Source: Actinoallomurus oryzae (GTDB lineage: Bacteria; Actinomycetota; Actinomycetes; Streptosporangiales; Streptosporangiaceae). From it: a stretch of DNA of 64,000 nucleotides. The notes below the pieces were generated by a model. The model was not told the origin of the DNA and made no database searches. It worked only from the letters and a program-made list of their open reading frames with translations. The stretch spans positions 434,001-498,000 of the forward strand of contig NZ_BAABHF010000019.1 of the NCBI RefSeq assembly GCF_039541955.1, given 5' to 3'. Every line of letters begins with the position of its first letter. The stretch's first letter is position 1. Both the position numbers and the translations under genes were made by a program. This document shows positions 27,176-35,646 of the stretch, piece by piece.

Positions 27176-28021
27176 ATGCGGGCGATGAGCAGCAGACTGC
27201 GTGAGGTCGCGGCGGTGAACGCGCGGATCGTCGCCGACGGCGCGTACACCGCCGAGGACGGCACCCGCGTCGCCGTACGGTCCATGCTGGACGCGGCGAT
27301 CGACGGCACGGTGAGTCATCCCCCGGAGGGCGCGTTGGACGCGCCCACGGGCGATCACCGCACGGTGTTCGAGGTGACCGCGGAGGGCAGTCTGGGCGCG
27401 GCGCGACGGTTGCATCTCTCCGGCGCCGGGCGGATCGCCGTGCTGAACTTCGCCTCCGCGCGCAATCCGGGAGGCGGATACGTCGGCGGCGCCCGGGCGC
27501 AGGAAGAGGACCTCTGCCGGACCGCTCTGTTGTACCCCTGCCTTCTTCAGGCCCCCGACTACTACGCCGCACACCGCGCCTCGTCCGACCTGCTCTACAG
27601 CGACCGCGTCATCTGGTCCCCGGACGTCCCGGTGCACCGGGGCGACGACGGGCGGTTGCTGGCCGAGCCGTACCCGGTGTCGTTCCTGACCTCCGCCGCC
27701 CCGAACGCCGGTGAGGTGCTCCGGCGCGACCCCGGCGCGGGCGACACGGTCCGGCGTACGCTCTACCGGCGCGCGGAGCGCGTGCTGGCGGTGGCCGCTC
27801 ACCACGGCGCCCGACGGCTGGTTCTCGGCGCGTGGGGCTGCGGGGTGTTCCGCAACGACCCGAACGACGTGGCCGGCGCGTTCCACTCGCATCTGACGGG
27901 CGACGGCGCCTTCTCGTCCGCCTTCGAACGAGTGGTCTTCGCCGTCTGGGACCGCTCCCCTCGCTCCGCGAACCGCGCCGCGTTCGCCGAGCGCTTCGCC
28001 CCCGTCGGCGATCCCGCCTGA
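27176..28021 (+). CDS. TIGR02452 PARG-like ADP-ribose glycohydrolase
   Basis: 281 residues. FASARNPGGGYVGGARAQEED contains the PARG signature GGG-(7)-QEE, with the catalytic Glu pair, inside a macrodomain-like fold; VLGAWGCGVFRNDP is another family block. TIGR02452 proteins are bacterial or fungal relatives of poly(ADP-ribose) glycohydrolase. They probably remove ADP-ribose from proteins or nucleic acids. The start may be 27176 or the ATG at 27185; neither has a strong Shine-Dalgarno. No ADP-ribosyltransferase is adjacent, so the partner is unknown. Confidence 0.85.
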   Translation: MRAMSSRLREVAAVNARIVADGAYTAEDGTRVAVRSMLDAAIDGTVSHPPEGALDAPTGDHRTVFEVTAEGSLGAARRLHLSGAGRIAVLNFASARNPGGGYVGGARAQEEDLCRTALLYPCLLQAPDYYAAHRASSDLLYSDRVIWSPDVPVHRGDDGRLLAEPYPVSFLTSAAPNAGEVLRRDPGAGDTVRRTLYRRAERVLAVAAHHGARRLVLGAWGCGVFRNDPNDVAGAFHSHLTGDGAFSSAFERVVFAVWDRSPRSANRAAFAERFAPVGDPA

Positions 28022-28241
28022 ACCCTCCGGCGCCGTTCCCCGAACGACGCCCGTATCAGTGCTGATCTCGTGAGGTCGGAGCGCTGACGCGCGAGTTATC
28101 CACAGGGGTTCGGTGGCCATCGACGTGCCGGTCACCGGCGGCCCATCATTGCGGACATGCCCAGCGGCGGGCCCTTCCTTTCACCGGAGTGAGCCGGGCC
28201 CGCCGCCGGGCCCACCATCGACCGTCCCAAAGGGGTTGATC

Positions 28242-28349
28242 ATGCACGGGGGCCTGCCCTTCATCGGGTTCAGCACCATCGTCTACGGGGTCGTCGGGCT
28301 GGCCGTGGCCGCCGGCGGCGCGGTCACGAGGTTCCGGAGGCGCAAGTGA
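28242..28349 (+). CDS. 35-residue membrane micropeptide coupled to a glycosyltransferase
   Basis: AAAGGGG lies seven nt before the ATG. The peptide starts MHGGLPFIGFST, crosses the membrane once, and ends in the basic tail TRFRRRK, giving an N-out/C-in prediction. Its stop overlaps the GTG start of the GT2 gene (GTGA), so they are translated together. It may be an assembly subunit of the polysaccharide synthase. I know of no named family. Confidence 0.65.
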   Translation: MHGGLPFIGFSTIVYGVVGLAVAAGGAVTRFRRRK

Positions 28350-29401
28350 CGGCGACACTGACCGTGATCGTCCCGGCCCACAACGAGGAGGCGGGCCTGC
28401 CCGCGACGTTGGAGGCCATCCGGCGCCAGACGGTCCCGCCGGAGAAGGTCGTCGTCGTCGATGACGGCTCGACCGACCGCACGGGCGAGGTCGCGGCGTC
28501 CTACGGGGCGACCGTGCTGAGGCCCCCGCACAACCTGGGCAGCAAGGCCAAGGCGCAAAACCACGCACTGCCCGTCTGCGACACCGACCTCGTCTTGGCC
28601 GTCGACGCGGACACCGTGCTCGCCCCGGACTACGTCGAAAAGATCAAACCGGTCTTCGACGATCCGGAGGTGGTCGTCGCGGCCGGCAACGTGCAGACCC
28701 GTTTCACCCGCACCGTCTGGGAGCGCGGCCGCTCCATCGAGTACCTCTTCGGCTTCCACTGGAACCGCCCGATCCAGAACGGCGCGGGCAGCCCGGTCGT
28801 GTGCTCGGGCTGCTGCTCGGCCTTCCGCCGCACGACACTGACCGACTTCGGTGGCTTCCCCGAGCGCACCATCGTCGAGGACATGGACTTCACCTGGTCG
28901 ATGCAGATCGCCGGCCGGCGCGCGGTGTACGTCGGCGAGGCCGTGGCGTGGGCGGCCGACCCGGAGACGCTGACCTATCTGCGCAAACAGGTGTGGCGCT
29001 GGATGGCGGGCTTCTTCCAGAACGTCCGCCTCCACCTCGGCGCCCTCGTGAGACGAAAACCCATGCTCGCGATCTGGATCGTCCTGGCCCTGGCCGAGAT
29101 CTTCACCGCGCCTCTGTGGTGGGCGACGCCGTTCGTTCTCACTCTGGGCATGCACCGGTCCGTCGGCGCCGCCCTGACGTTCTGGCTGGGGTCGGAGCTG
29201 CTGTTCACCGTCCCGCCGCTGCTCTACGCCGCCCGGCGCCGAAGACTTCCGGTGCTGGGCGTGATGGCCAACATCCCCTTCGTCTACCTGACGAAGGCCG
29301 TCAACATCTACTACGCCTGGAAGGCCCTCATCGTCGAACTCGTCCTCGTCCCCCTACGCCTGTCCCGAGGTCTCGTCATCTACGAGAAAGGCCGCGCCTG
29401 A
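28346..29401 (+). CDS. Processive GT2 membrane glycosyltransferase
   Basis: 351 residues. The GT-A core has VVDDGSTD, the DXD-type VDADT, the acidic IVEDMD and the processivity motif QVWRW. About four membrane segments follow in the C-terminal third. This is the architecture of hyaluronan, chitin or poly-N-acetylglucosamine synthases, which polymerise a sugar on the inner face and export the chain. The sugar cannot be deduced. Coupling to the 35-residue peptide suggests a two-part synthase. Confidence 0.85.
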   Translation: MTATLTVIVPAHNEEAGLPATLEAIRRQTVPPEKVVVVDDGSTDRTGEVAASYGATVLRPPHNLGSKAKAQNHALPVCDTDLVLAVDADTVLAPDYVEKIKPVFDDPEVVVAAGNVQTRFTRTVWERGRSIEYLFGFHWNRPIQNGAGSPVVCSGCCSAFRRTTLTDFGGFPERTIVEDMDFTWSMQIAGRRAVYVGEAVAWAADPETLTYLRKQVWRWMAGFFQNVRLHLGALVRRKPMLAIWIVLALAEIFTAPLWWATPFVLTLGMHRSVGAALTFWLGSELLFTVPPLLYAARRRRLPVLGVMANIPFVYLTKAVNIYYAWKALIVELVLVPLRLSRGLVIYEKGRA

Positions 29402-29525
29402 GCACTCCCCGTGAAGGCGCCCACGGGAACGACTCCGACGCGGCACGCGAGCAGTAACGAACCGCCACGCGGCAGCGGGGCTCACCACCGGCAGGACCGC
29501 CCGGACCGTCACACGGCGGCTTGGC

Positions 29526-32500
29526 TTACCGCTTCCGCATGACCTCCGGCTCCTGGCGCCGCAGCATCCGTTCCACCAGGAAGATGAGGATCACGCCGAG
29601 TACCACCATCATGCCCATGTCCAGCAGCCAGGTGCTGAACTGCTGCTTCCACAGCGGGTCCGGCGGGTCCTTGTGCGGGAGAAGGAAGGTGATGTCGAGC
29701 GTGCCCGCCATCGCGGCGAACGCCCACCGGGCCGGCACCAGCCAGGCGAACTGCTCCAGCACGGCCTTGCCGTCCAGGTGCACGAGCGCTCCGCAGAACA
29801 CGATCTGGACCAGCGTGGTGAGCACCAGCAGCGGCATCGTCATCTCGCTGGTCTTGACGATCGCGGAGATGAGCAGGCCGAGCGTCATCGCGGTGAAGGA
29901 CAGCAGCGCGACGGCGATGATGAGTTCGGGCATCGGCGTGGTGATCACGCCCTTGTCCCTCATATTGACGCCGAGCATGGCGACCAGCGTGAGCACGATG
30001 CCCTGGCCGATCGTGATCACACCGAGGACGAGCAGCTTGGAGGTGAGATAGGCCGATCTGGACAGCCCGACCGCGCGTTCTCGCTGATAGATCGGTCTTT
30101 CCTTGACCAGTTCGCGCACCGCGTTGGCGGCGCCGGTGAGGCATCCGCCGATGCACAGGATCATCAGGAGGTTGGCCGCGCCGCCCTGCGAGCCGGGCAC
30201 CTTCGAGGTGAGGTCACCGGCCGGGATGACGCGCGCCACCGCGCCCATGATGATCGGCAGCGCCACCGTGATGCCGAGGAACAACGGGTCCGCCGCGATG
30301 CTGCGGATGTAGCGCCGGATCAGCGTGCTCAGCTGTTCGGGCCAGCTCTGCGGCTTGGACGGCGGCTGGTAGTTCACCGGACCGGCCTGCTGCGCCACGG
30401 GCTGGACCAGGTCGGCCGTGACGTACTTCTGGTGGGCCGGCGACTGGAGGTAACGGCCGCCCCAGTCGATCGACGGATCGTCGAAGGCCTGGAAGACGTC
30501 GGCCCAGTCGTTGAACCCGAGGAACGGCAGCGCCTCCTTCGGCGGGCCGAAGTACGCGATGCGGCCACCCGGCGCCATGACGAGGAGCCGGTCGCAGATG
30601 TCGAGGTTCGCGACGCTGTGGGTGACCACCGCGACCGTGCGGCCGTCGTCGGCGAGACCCCGCAGCATCTGCATGACCGACTTGTCCAGGCCGGGGTCCA
30701 GGCCCGACGTCGGCTCGTCCAGGAACAGCAGCGACGGCTTGGTCAGCAGCTCCAGGGCGACGCTGACGCGCTTGCGCTGGCCGCCGGACAGGGAGGAGAT
30801 CTTGTTGTCGCGCCGGTGGTCCAGGCCGAGTTCCTTGAGCACCTCGTCGACCCGCGCCTTGCGCTCGTGCTGGCGCGTGTCGTCGGGGAAGCGCAGCTCG
30901 GCGGCGTAGATGAGCGCGCGGCGCACGGTGAGCGAGGTGTGCAGGATGTCGTCCTGCGGCACCAGGCCGATGCGCGAGCGGAGTTCGGAGTAGTCGCGGT
31001 AGAGGTCACGGCCGTCGTAGGAGACCGTGCCCTGGTCGGCGGGCCGCAGACCGGTGAGCGCACGCAGCAGGGTCGACTTGCCCGAGCCGCTGGGGCCGAT
31101 GACCGCGACGAGACACTTCTCCCCGAGCGGGAAGGACACGTGGTCCAGCAGCACCTTGCCCTTGTCGACCGTGACGGTGAGGTCGTGCGCGCTGAAGCTG
31201 ACCGCGCCCGTGTCGGTGTACTCGGTGAGCACGTCGCCGACCAGGTGGAACGTTGACGGGCCGATGCCGACGATGTCGTTCGGGCCGATCATCGCGCGCT
31301 CGACGCGCTGGCCGTTGACGTAGGTGCCGCTGCGGCTGCCGACGTCGACGATCTCGTACGTCCCGCCGGACGACCGCAGCTCCGCGTGCTGGCGTGACAC
31401 CCGCAGGTCGGCGACGACCATGTCGTTCTCGGGCGCCCGGCCGATGCGCAGGACCTGCTGTCCCCCCAGGTTGCGGACCTTGGTCGGCTCGCGGTACTGC
31501 CCGCCCATCGTGGGCATCGGCGCCCGCGGCGGCGGTGTGCCGTGAGTCGGCAGATAGCCGATCGGATCGTCCTGGTAGCCCTGGGCGGCGGGCGGCATGG
31601 TGCCGGGACCGCCGAGTTGCGTGGCCTGGTCGTACGGCGGCATCGTGCCCGTACCGCCCCCCTGGCCGGGCTGCTGGTACGGCGGCATGGCGCCCGTGCC
31701 ACCGCCCTGAGCGGGCTGCTGGTACGGCGGCGCCGCACCCGGGCTCATGCCCTGGGTGGCCTGCTGGTACGGCGGCATCGCGCCCGTACCACCGCCCTGG
31801 CCGGGCTGCTGGTACGGCGGCATCGTGCCCGTACCACCGCCCTGGGCGGACTGCTGGTACGGCGGCATCGCGCCGGTGCCGCCGTCCTGGGTGGCCTGCT
31901 GATATGGCGGCATCCCGCCCGTACCGCCGCCCTGCGGGTACGGCGGCGCCGCGCCCGCGCCACCACCCTGGGCGGACTGCTGATACGGGGGCATCGCGCC
32001 CGTGCCGTCGCCCTGCCCCGGTGGCGGCCCGTACGGCGGCGGCGTGCCCTGCGGCGCCGACGCGGCGGCCTGGCCCGGGTAGCCGGTGGGTGGTTGCTGC
32101 GGGGCGGGTGGCGGTGTCTGGCCCTGGGCGCCGGGCGGCGGATACACCTGACCGGGCGACTGGGGCGAGAAGCCTCCCTGCGCCTGGGCGGGATGGCCGG
32201 CCGGTTCGGTACCGGGTTCCGCGCGCGTCGCCGACGCGGGCGCGGCGCGGAAGGCGACCGGCACGCCCTGCTCCGGGTGGCCGAGCCGCACCTGGCTCCC
32301 CGGAGCCACGACGACCCGCTGCACCCGCCGGCCGCCGTCGTACGTGCCGTTGGCGCTGCCCGAGTCCTCGAGGATCCACTGGCCGCCCTCGAAGCGCAGC
32401 ACGGCGTGGGAACGCGAGACGCCCTCGACCGAGACGACGATGTCCGCCCCGGGGTCGCGGCCCAAACGGTAGGAACGTCGTGGATCCAGAGCCACTGAAA

Positions 32501-32531
32501 CGCCGTTGCTCTCCACGACAAGCTGAGTCAC
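29526..32531 (-). CDS. FHA-FHA-ABC transporter, Rv1747-like
   Basis: 1001 residues from the GTG at 32531 (AAAGG upstream). FHA domain 1 (about 22-90, RSH and NGT motifs) is joined by a repetitive Pro/Gln/Gly linker (about 100-350) to FHA domain 2 (about 358-432). The ABC ATPase has Walker A GPSGSGKS near 479, signature LSGGQRKR and LFLDEPTSGLDP. The last ~300 residues are an ABC2-type membrane domain. Mycobacterial Rv1747 has the same order and is controlled by Ser/Thr kinases through its FHA domains. The cargo is probably an envelope lipid or glycolipid. No kinase gene is adjacent. Confidence 0.92.
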   Translation of the reverse strand: MTQLVVESNGVSVALDPRRSYRLGRDPGADIVVSVEGVSRSHAVLRFEGGQWILEDSGSANGTYDGGRRVQRVVVAPGSQVRLGHPEQGVPVAFRAAPASATRAEPGTEPAGHPAQAQGGFSPQSPGQVYPPPGAQGQTPPPAPQQPPTGYPGQAAASAPQGTPPPYGPPPGQGDGTGAMPPYQQSAQGGGAGAAPPYPQGGGTGGMPPYQQATQDGGTGAMPPYQQSAQGGGTGTMPPYQQPGQGGGTGAMPPYQQATQGMSPGAAPPYQQPAQGGGTGAMPPYQQPGQGGGTGTMPPYDQATQLGGPGTMPPAAQGYQDDPIGYLPTHGTPPPRAPMPTMGGQYREPTKVRNLGGQQVLRIGRAPENDMVVADLRVSRQHAELRSSGGTYEIVDVGSRSGTYVNGQRVERAMIGPNDIVGIGPSTFHLVGDVLTEYTDTGAVSFSAHDLTVTVDKGKVLLDHVSFPLGEKCLVAVIGPSGSGKSTLLRALTGLRPADQGTVSYDGRDLYRDYSELRSRIGLVPQDDILHTSLTVRRALIYAAELRFPDDTRQHERKARVDEVLKELGLDHRRDNKISSLSGGQRKRVSVALELLTKPSLLFLDEPTSGLDPGLDKSVMQMLRGLADDGRTVAVVTHSVANLDICDRLLVMAPGGRIAYFGPPKEALPFLGFNDWADVFQAFDDPSIDWGGRYLQSPAHQKYVTADLVQPVAQQAGPVNYQPPSKPQSWPEQLSTLIRRYIRSIAADPLFLGITVALPIIMGAVARVIPAGDLTSKVPGSQGGAANLLMILCIGGCLTGAANAVRELVKERPIYQRERAVGLSRSAYLTSKLLVLGVITIGQGIVLTLVAMLGVNMRDKGVITTPMPELIIAVALLSFTAMTLGLLISAIVKTSEMTMPLLVLTTLVQIVFCGALVHLDGKAVLEQFAWLVPARWAFAAMAGTLDITFLLPHKDPPDPLWKQQFSTWLLDMGMMVVLGVILIFLVERMLRRQEPEVMRKR
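31583..32012. repeat. In-gene 45-bp repeats encoding a 15-residue linker unit
   Basis: About ten imperfect copies of a 45-bp unit encode MPPYQQ followed by QGGGTG-type residues between the two FHA domains. The period of 15 residues holds for most copies. The number of copies is likely to vary between strains. Confidence 0.85.
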
Positions 32532-32957
32532 GAAATCGCCTTTCCCGTCGCCGGCCCCGAGGCCCCGCGTGTCGGCGCGTCGAGAGGAGCGCATCACCAG
32601 GACCGCCGGTAAAGCGTAGGGCCTCTTGCGTAAACGCGGCAATGCTTCGAAAAGTATGCAACTAGCCCCTATCACCCTGCAGGCGAACGAGGACGGTGGT
32701 CCGAATCGCGTGAGCGGAGGCACCTGCCGGTTGGGTTTCCCTTGGTGTTCGCTTGACGGTCGCGTTGCCCCGCCTTCATGATCATCGCGCCGCCGGTACG
32801 GCGGCGGAACGCAATGTCTCATTACGCGGTAAGCGTGATGTAGCCGATTTCACAACTCGCTTGATTTGCCCTCGGGGCCGCGATCGTTGATCATTGGCCG
32901 AATGTCCCCCGCTCCCCAGCCGTCCCATCGCGGGCATGCGGAGAGCGCGGCCGGGCT
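32532..32957. other. Divergent promoter region, no gene seen
   Basis: The stretch between the FHA-ABC transporter and the divergent membrane protein has lower GC around 32810-32890 and no supported coding sequence. It presumably holds both promoters. Confidence 0.5.
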
Positions 32958-34565
32958 GTGACCGCCACACTGGAGGCGCCACGCCCCGCCGACGCGCTAC
33001 GGGCACGACCGGTGCGCCACCGGCGGTGGCTGCTGCACCCCGTCGTGGCCGCTACGAGCATTGCCGGAATCCTGCATCTGCTGTGGGCCCTGTTCCTCGC
33101 CCGGGGCGGCGGCGACCTCGCCGCCCAGAGCGCGTGGGCCGAGTTCGCCCTACGGCATCCGGGTTCGGCCTACGACTTCGCGTGGTACGGCGGCATGCAC
33201 CCCGCCTCGTACAGCGTGATCTCCCCGTACCTGATGGCCATGCTGGGCGTCCGCACGACCGGCGTGCTCGCGGGCACGATGTCGGCCGGCCTCTTCGCGC
33301 TGATCCTGACGCGTTCGGCGGTCCGCCGGCCGTTGCCGCCGGCTCTCTGGGGCGCCTTCTCGCTGTCGTGCAACGCGGTGTCCGGCCGGGTGACGTTCGC
33401 CCTGGGCGTGTTCTTCGGCCTCGCGGCCATCGCGGTGGTGTTCGCGGCACGCGGGCCGCGCGCGCCGCGCGCCGCCGCCGTGATCGCCCTCGGCGTGCTG
33501 GCGACGCTGGCGAGCCCGGTGGCGGGGCTGTTCCTGGAGGTGGCGGCCGCCGCGCTGTTCCTCACGCGGCGGCGCCGGCCGGCGTACGCCGTGGCGGCCG
33601 GGCCGCCGTTCGTGGTCGGGCTGTCGGCGCTGCTGTTCCCGTTCAAGGGCGTGCAGCCGTTCCCCTGGTTCCTGGTCGTGGCCCCGGTGGCCAGCGCCGT
33701 CGCCCTCGCGGTCTACGCGCCCAAGTCCTGGCGCAACGTCCGCGTCGGCGCGGTGGTGTACGCGGTCGGCACGATCCTCACCTGGCTGATCCCGTCGCAG
33801 GTGGGCAGCAACGTCGACCGGCTCGCGCTGCTCTTCGGCGGCGCCGTGATGCTGGCCGCGGCCATGGAACGCAAGATCCTCATCCTGTACGTGGCGTTCG
33901 CGGCGACGGTCATCTCCCAGGTGATCCGGCCGGTGTTCGACGTGGTCAACACGGGCTCGCCCGACGGCCACACCGGCGGCGTGCTGGCGGAGCTGCGCAA
34001 CGTCGACGCCGACCGCGGCCGGGTCGAGGTCGTGCCCGAACGCACCCATCTGGAGTCGTCGGAGTTCGCCTCGACGGTGAACCTCGCGCGCGGCTGGAAC
34101 CGCCAGGCCGACGTCGACCGCAACCCGCTCTTCTACGACGGCACCCTCACGCCCGACACCTACCACGCGTGGCTCAGGAAGTGGGCCGTGCGGTACGTCG
34201 TGCTCTCGGACTCCAAGCCCGACTGGCAGGCCATGGAGGAGGCCAACCTCGTCGCCGCCGGGCAACCGTGGCTCAAGCAGATCTGGCACGACGCGCACTG
34301 GCGCGTGTACGAGCTGACCGATCCCGAGCCGCTCGCCGATCCGCCCGCCACCGTCACCCACGCCGCGGACGGGGAGCTCGACATCGACATGCCGTCGAGC
34401 GGCTGGGTGCTCATCCGGGTGCCGTGGTCACCGTGGGTCGGCGTACGCGACGGCGGCCCGGGCTGCCTGACACAGGCGGGCGACTGGACCCGGCTGTACG
34501 CCCCGGCCCCCGGACGCTACCGGCTCGGCGGCAGCTACCAGCTCCCCCGCGGCACTCCCTGCTGA
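32958..34565 (+). CDS. Polytopic membrane protein, possibly GT-C glycosyltransferase-like
   Basis: 535 residues from a GTG start. About ten hydrophobic segments occupy residues 25-340, and a soluble C-terminal domain follows. An acidic GGDLAA motif sits in the loop after the first segment, where GT-C enzymes carry catalytic Asp residues. The C-terminal part (NLARGWNRQ, VRYVVLSDSK) resembles the extracytoplasmic domain of large membrane glycosyltransferases. It is divergent from the FHA-ABC exporter in an envelope-gene neighbourhood. Family assignment is tentative. Confidence 0.6.
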   Translation: MTATLEAPRPADALRARPVRHRRWLLHPVVAATSIAGILHLLWALFLARGGGDLAAQSAWAEFALRHPGSAYDFAWYGGMHPASYSVISPYLMAMLGVRTTGVLAGTMSAGLFALILTRSAVRRPLPPALWGAFSLSCNAVSGRVTFALGVFFGLAAIAVVFAARGPRAPRAAAVIALGVLATLASPVAGLFLEVAAAALFLTRRRRPAYAVAAGPPFVVGLSALLFPFKGVQPFPWFLVVAPVASAVALAVYAPKSWRNVRVGAVVYAVGTILTWLIPSQVGSNVDRLALLFGGAVMLAAAMERKILILYVAFAATVISQVIRPVFDVVNTGSPDGHTGGVLAELRNVDADRGRVEVVPERTHLESSEFASTVNLARGWNRQADVDRNPLFYDGTLTPDTYHAWLRKWAVRYVVLSDSKPDWQAMEEANLVAAGQPWLKQIWHDAHWRVYELTDPEPLADPPATVTHAADGELDIDMPSSGWVLIRVPWSPWVGVRDGGPGCLTQAGDWTRLYAPAPGRYRLGGSYQLPRGTPC

Positions 34566-34605
34566 GAGTCCCGCCGGGCGGTCCTCAGGTCCTCGGGCCC
34601 TCGGT

Positions 34606-35148
34606 TCAGGAGGTCTTCCCCTCGCCGGTGAAGGAGCGCAGGCGCGTACGGCGGAGCCAGACCACGGCGCGGTTCATGGCGCCCTCGAACAGCACGTAAC
34701 CGATCAGCGTCACGGTCACGCCGACGACCGTACCGCCGGCGATGTCGTCCGGCGCGGCCCCGGCGAGCGTGAGTGCGGCCGCCATGACCAGCCATCCGCC
34801 GGACGCCGCCAACCCGAACCTGCGGCCCGCCAGGAACAGCCCGGCCGCCGTGGCCGCCGCCAACGCGGCGTGGTCGCTCGGCGCCGGCAGGTCCGAGGAG
34901 TGCACGACCAGGCCGTGGAAGGCCGTCCACCGGAAGGTGGGCATCCGCTCGATCGGCTCGTTCGCCACCACCGCGGCCACGGCACCGATGGGCGCCCAGA
35001 GCGCGGCCGCCATGACCGCCGCCCGCTCCCGACGTGCGGCCCACCACGCCCAGCCGAGCAGGGCCGCGAACAACACCGGGTCCGCCTTGGCGCACGCCAC
35101 GGCGGTGGTGTGCAGCCCGGGTACGACGGCCAGATGATCGCTGAGCAT
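34606..35148 (-). CDS. PAP2-superfamily-like membrane protein
   Basis: 180 residues with five or six hydrophobic segments. PAPSDHAAL matches the central PSGH-type motif of PAP2 phosphatases, and KADP near residue 20 may be part of the first motif. The third motif (SRxxxxxHxxxD) is poor: GAAPDDIAGG lacks the His, so catalysis is doubtful. The ATG at 35148 has GAGGCGG upstream. It may be a PAP2-fold protein recruited for another role in lipid-linked precursor handling. Confidence 0.65.
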   Translation of the reverse strand: MLSDHLAVVPGLHTTAVACAKADPVLFAALLGWAWWAARRERAAVMAAALWAPIGAVAAVVANEPIERMPTFRWTAFHGLVVHSSDLPAPSDHAALAAATAAGLFLAGRRFGLAASGGWLVMAAALTLAGAAPDDIAGGTVVGVTVTLIGYVLFEGAMNRAVVWLRRTRLRSFTGEGKTS

Positions 35149-35633
35149 GGTGTTCCGCCTCGATGAGTCGCGGGCCGGCTGTCCCCGGCCGATGATCGTC
35201 GAGGCCACTGTAGGGACCGGTTGGTCAGCGCGGGGTCAACGCGCCGATTCGCCCGCGTACCGTGGCGTGTCGCAGTCGGTCCGGCGCTCGAAGAACGCGC
35301 GCCCCGTCGCCCGCCGGGCGAGGGCCGGCGGGCGTCAAGCGGCGACCGGCAGGCCGCGGGCGGCGGACACGTCGGCGGGCGCCGGACGGCTCGACGGAAG
35401 CGCCGGCAGGTGGCGGACGGTAGGCCGTTCGGCGGGCGCGTCGGTAGGCGGCCCGGCGAGCGGCGGTCGGTCGGAACGTCGGCAGACGGGTCGGCGGGTG
35501 TGTGCGGCCCGGCGGGTGGCGAACGGGTCGGCGGGTGGGTCGGCGGGCGAGGGGCACGGGCGTTCTCTCATCGCGTGCGGCCCGGGACACGCCGGACCTT
35601 GACCCAGTCGATACGTGGAAATGGCGGCGACCC
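35149..35633. other. Low-complexity intergenic region
   Basis: Non-coding on composition. About 35300-35570 is strongly G-rich on this strand, with drifting repeats of GGCGGGTCGGCGGG type. The right end carries the promoter of the next gene. Confidence 0.5.
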
Positions 35634-35639
35634 TACAAT
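35634..35639 (+). promoter_or_regulatory. -10 element of a probable leaderless transcript
   Basis: TACAAT ends seven nt before the GTG at 35647. Transcription would start at or next to the start codon, and no Shine-Dalgarno is present. No good -35 is visible. Confidence 0.5.
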
Positions 35640-35646
35640 CTGTAGG

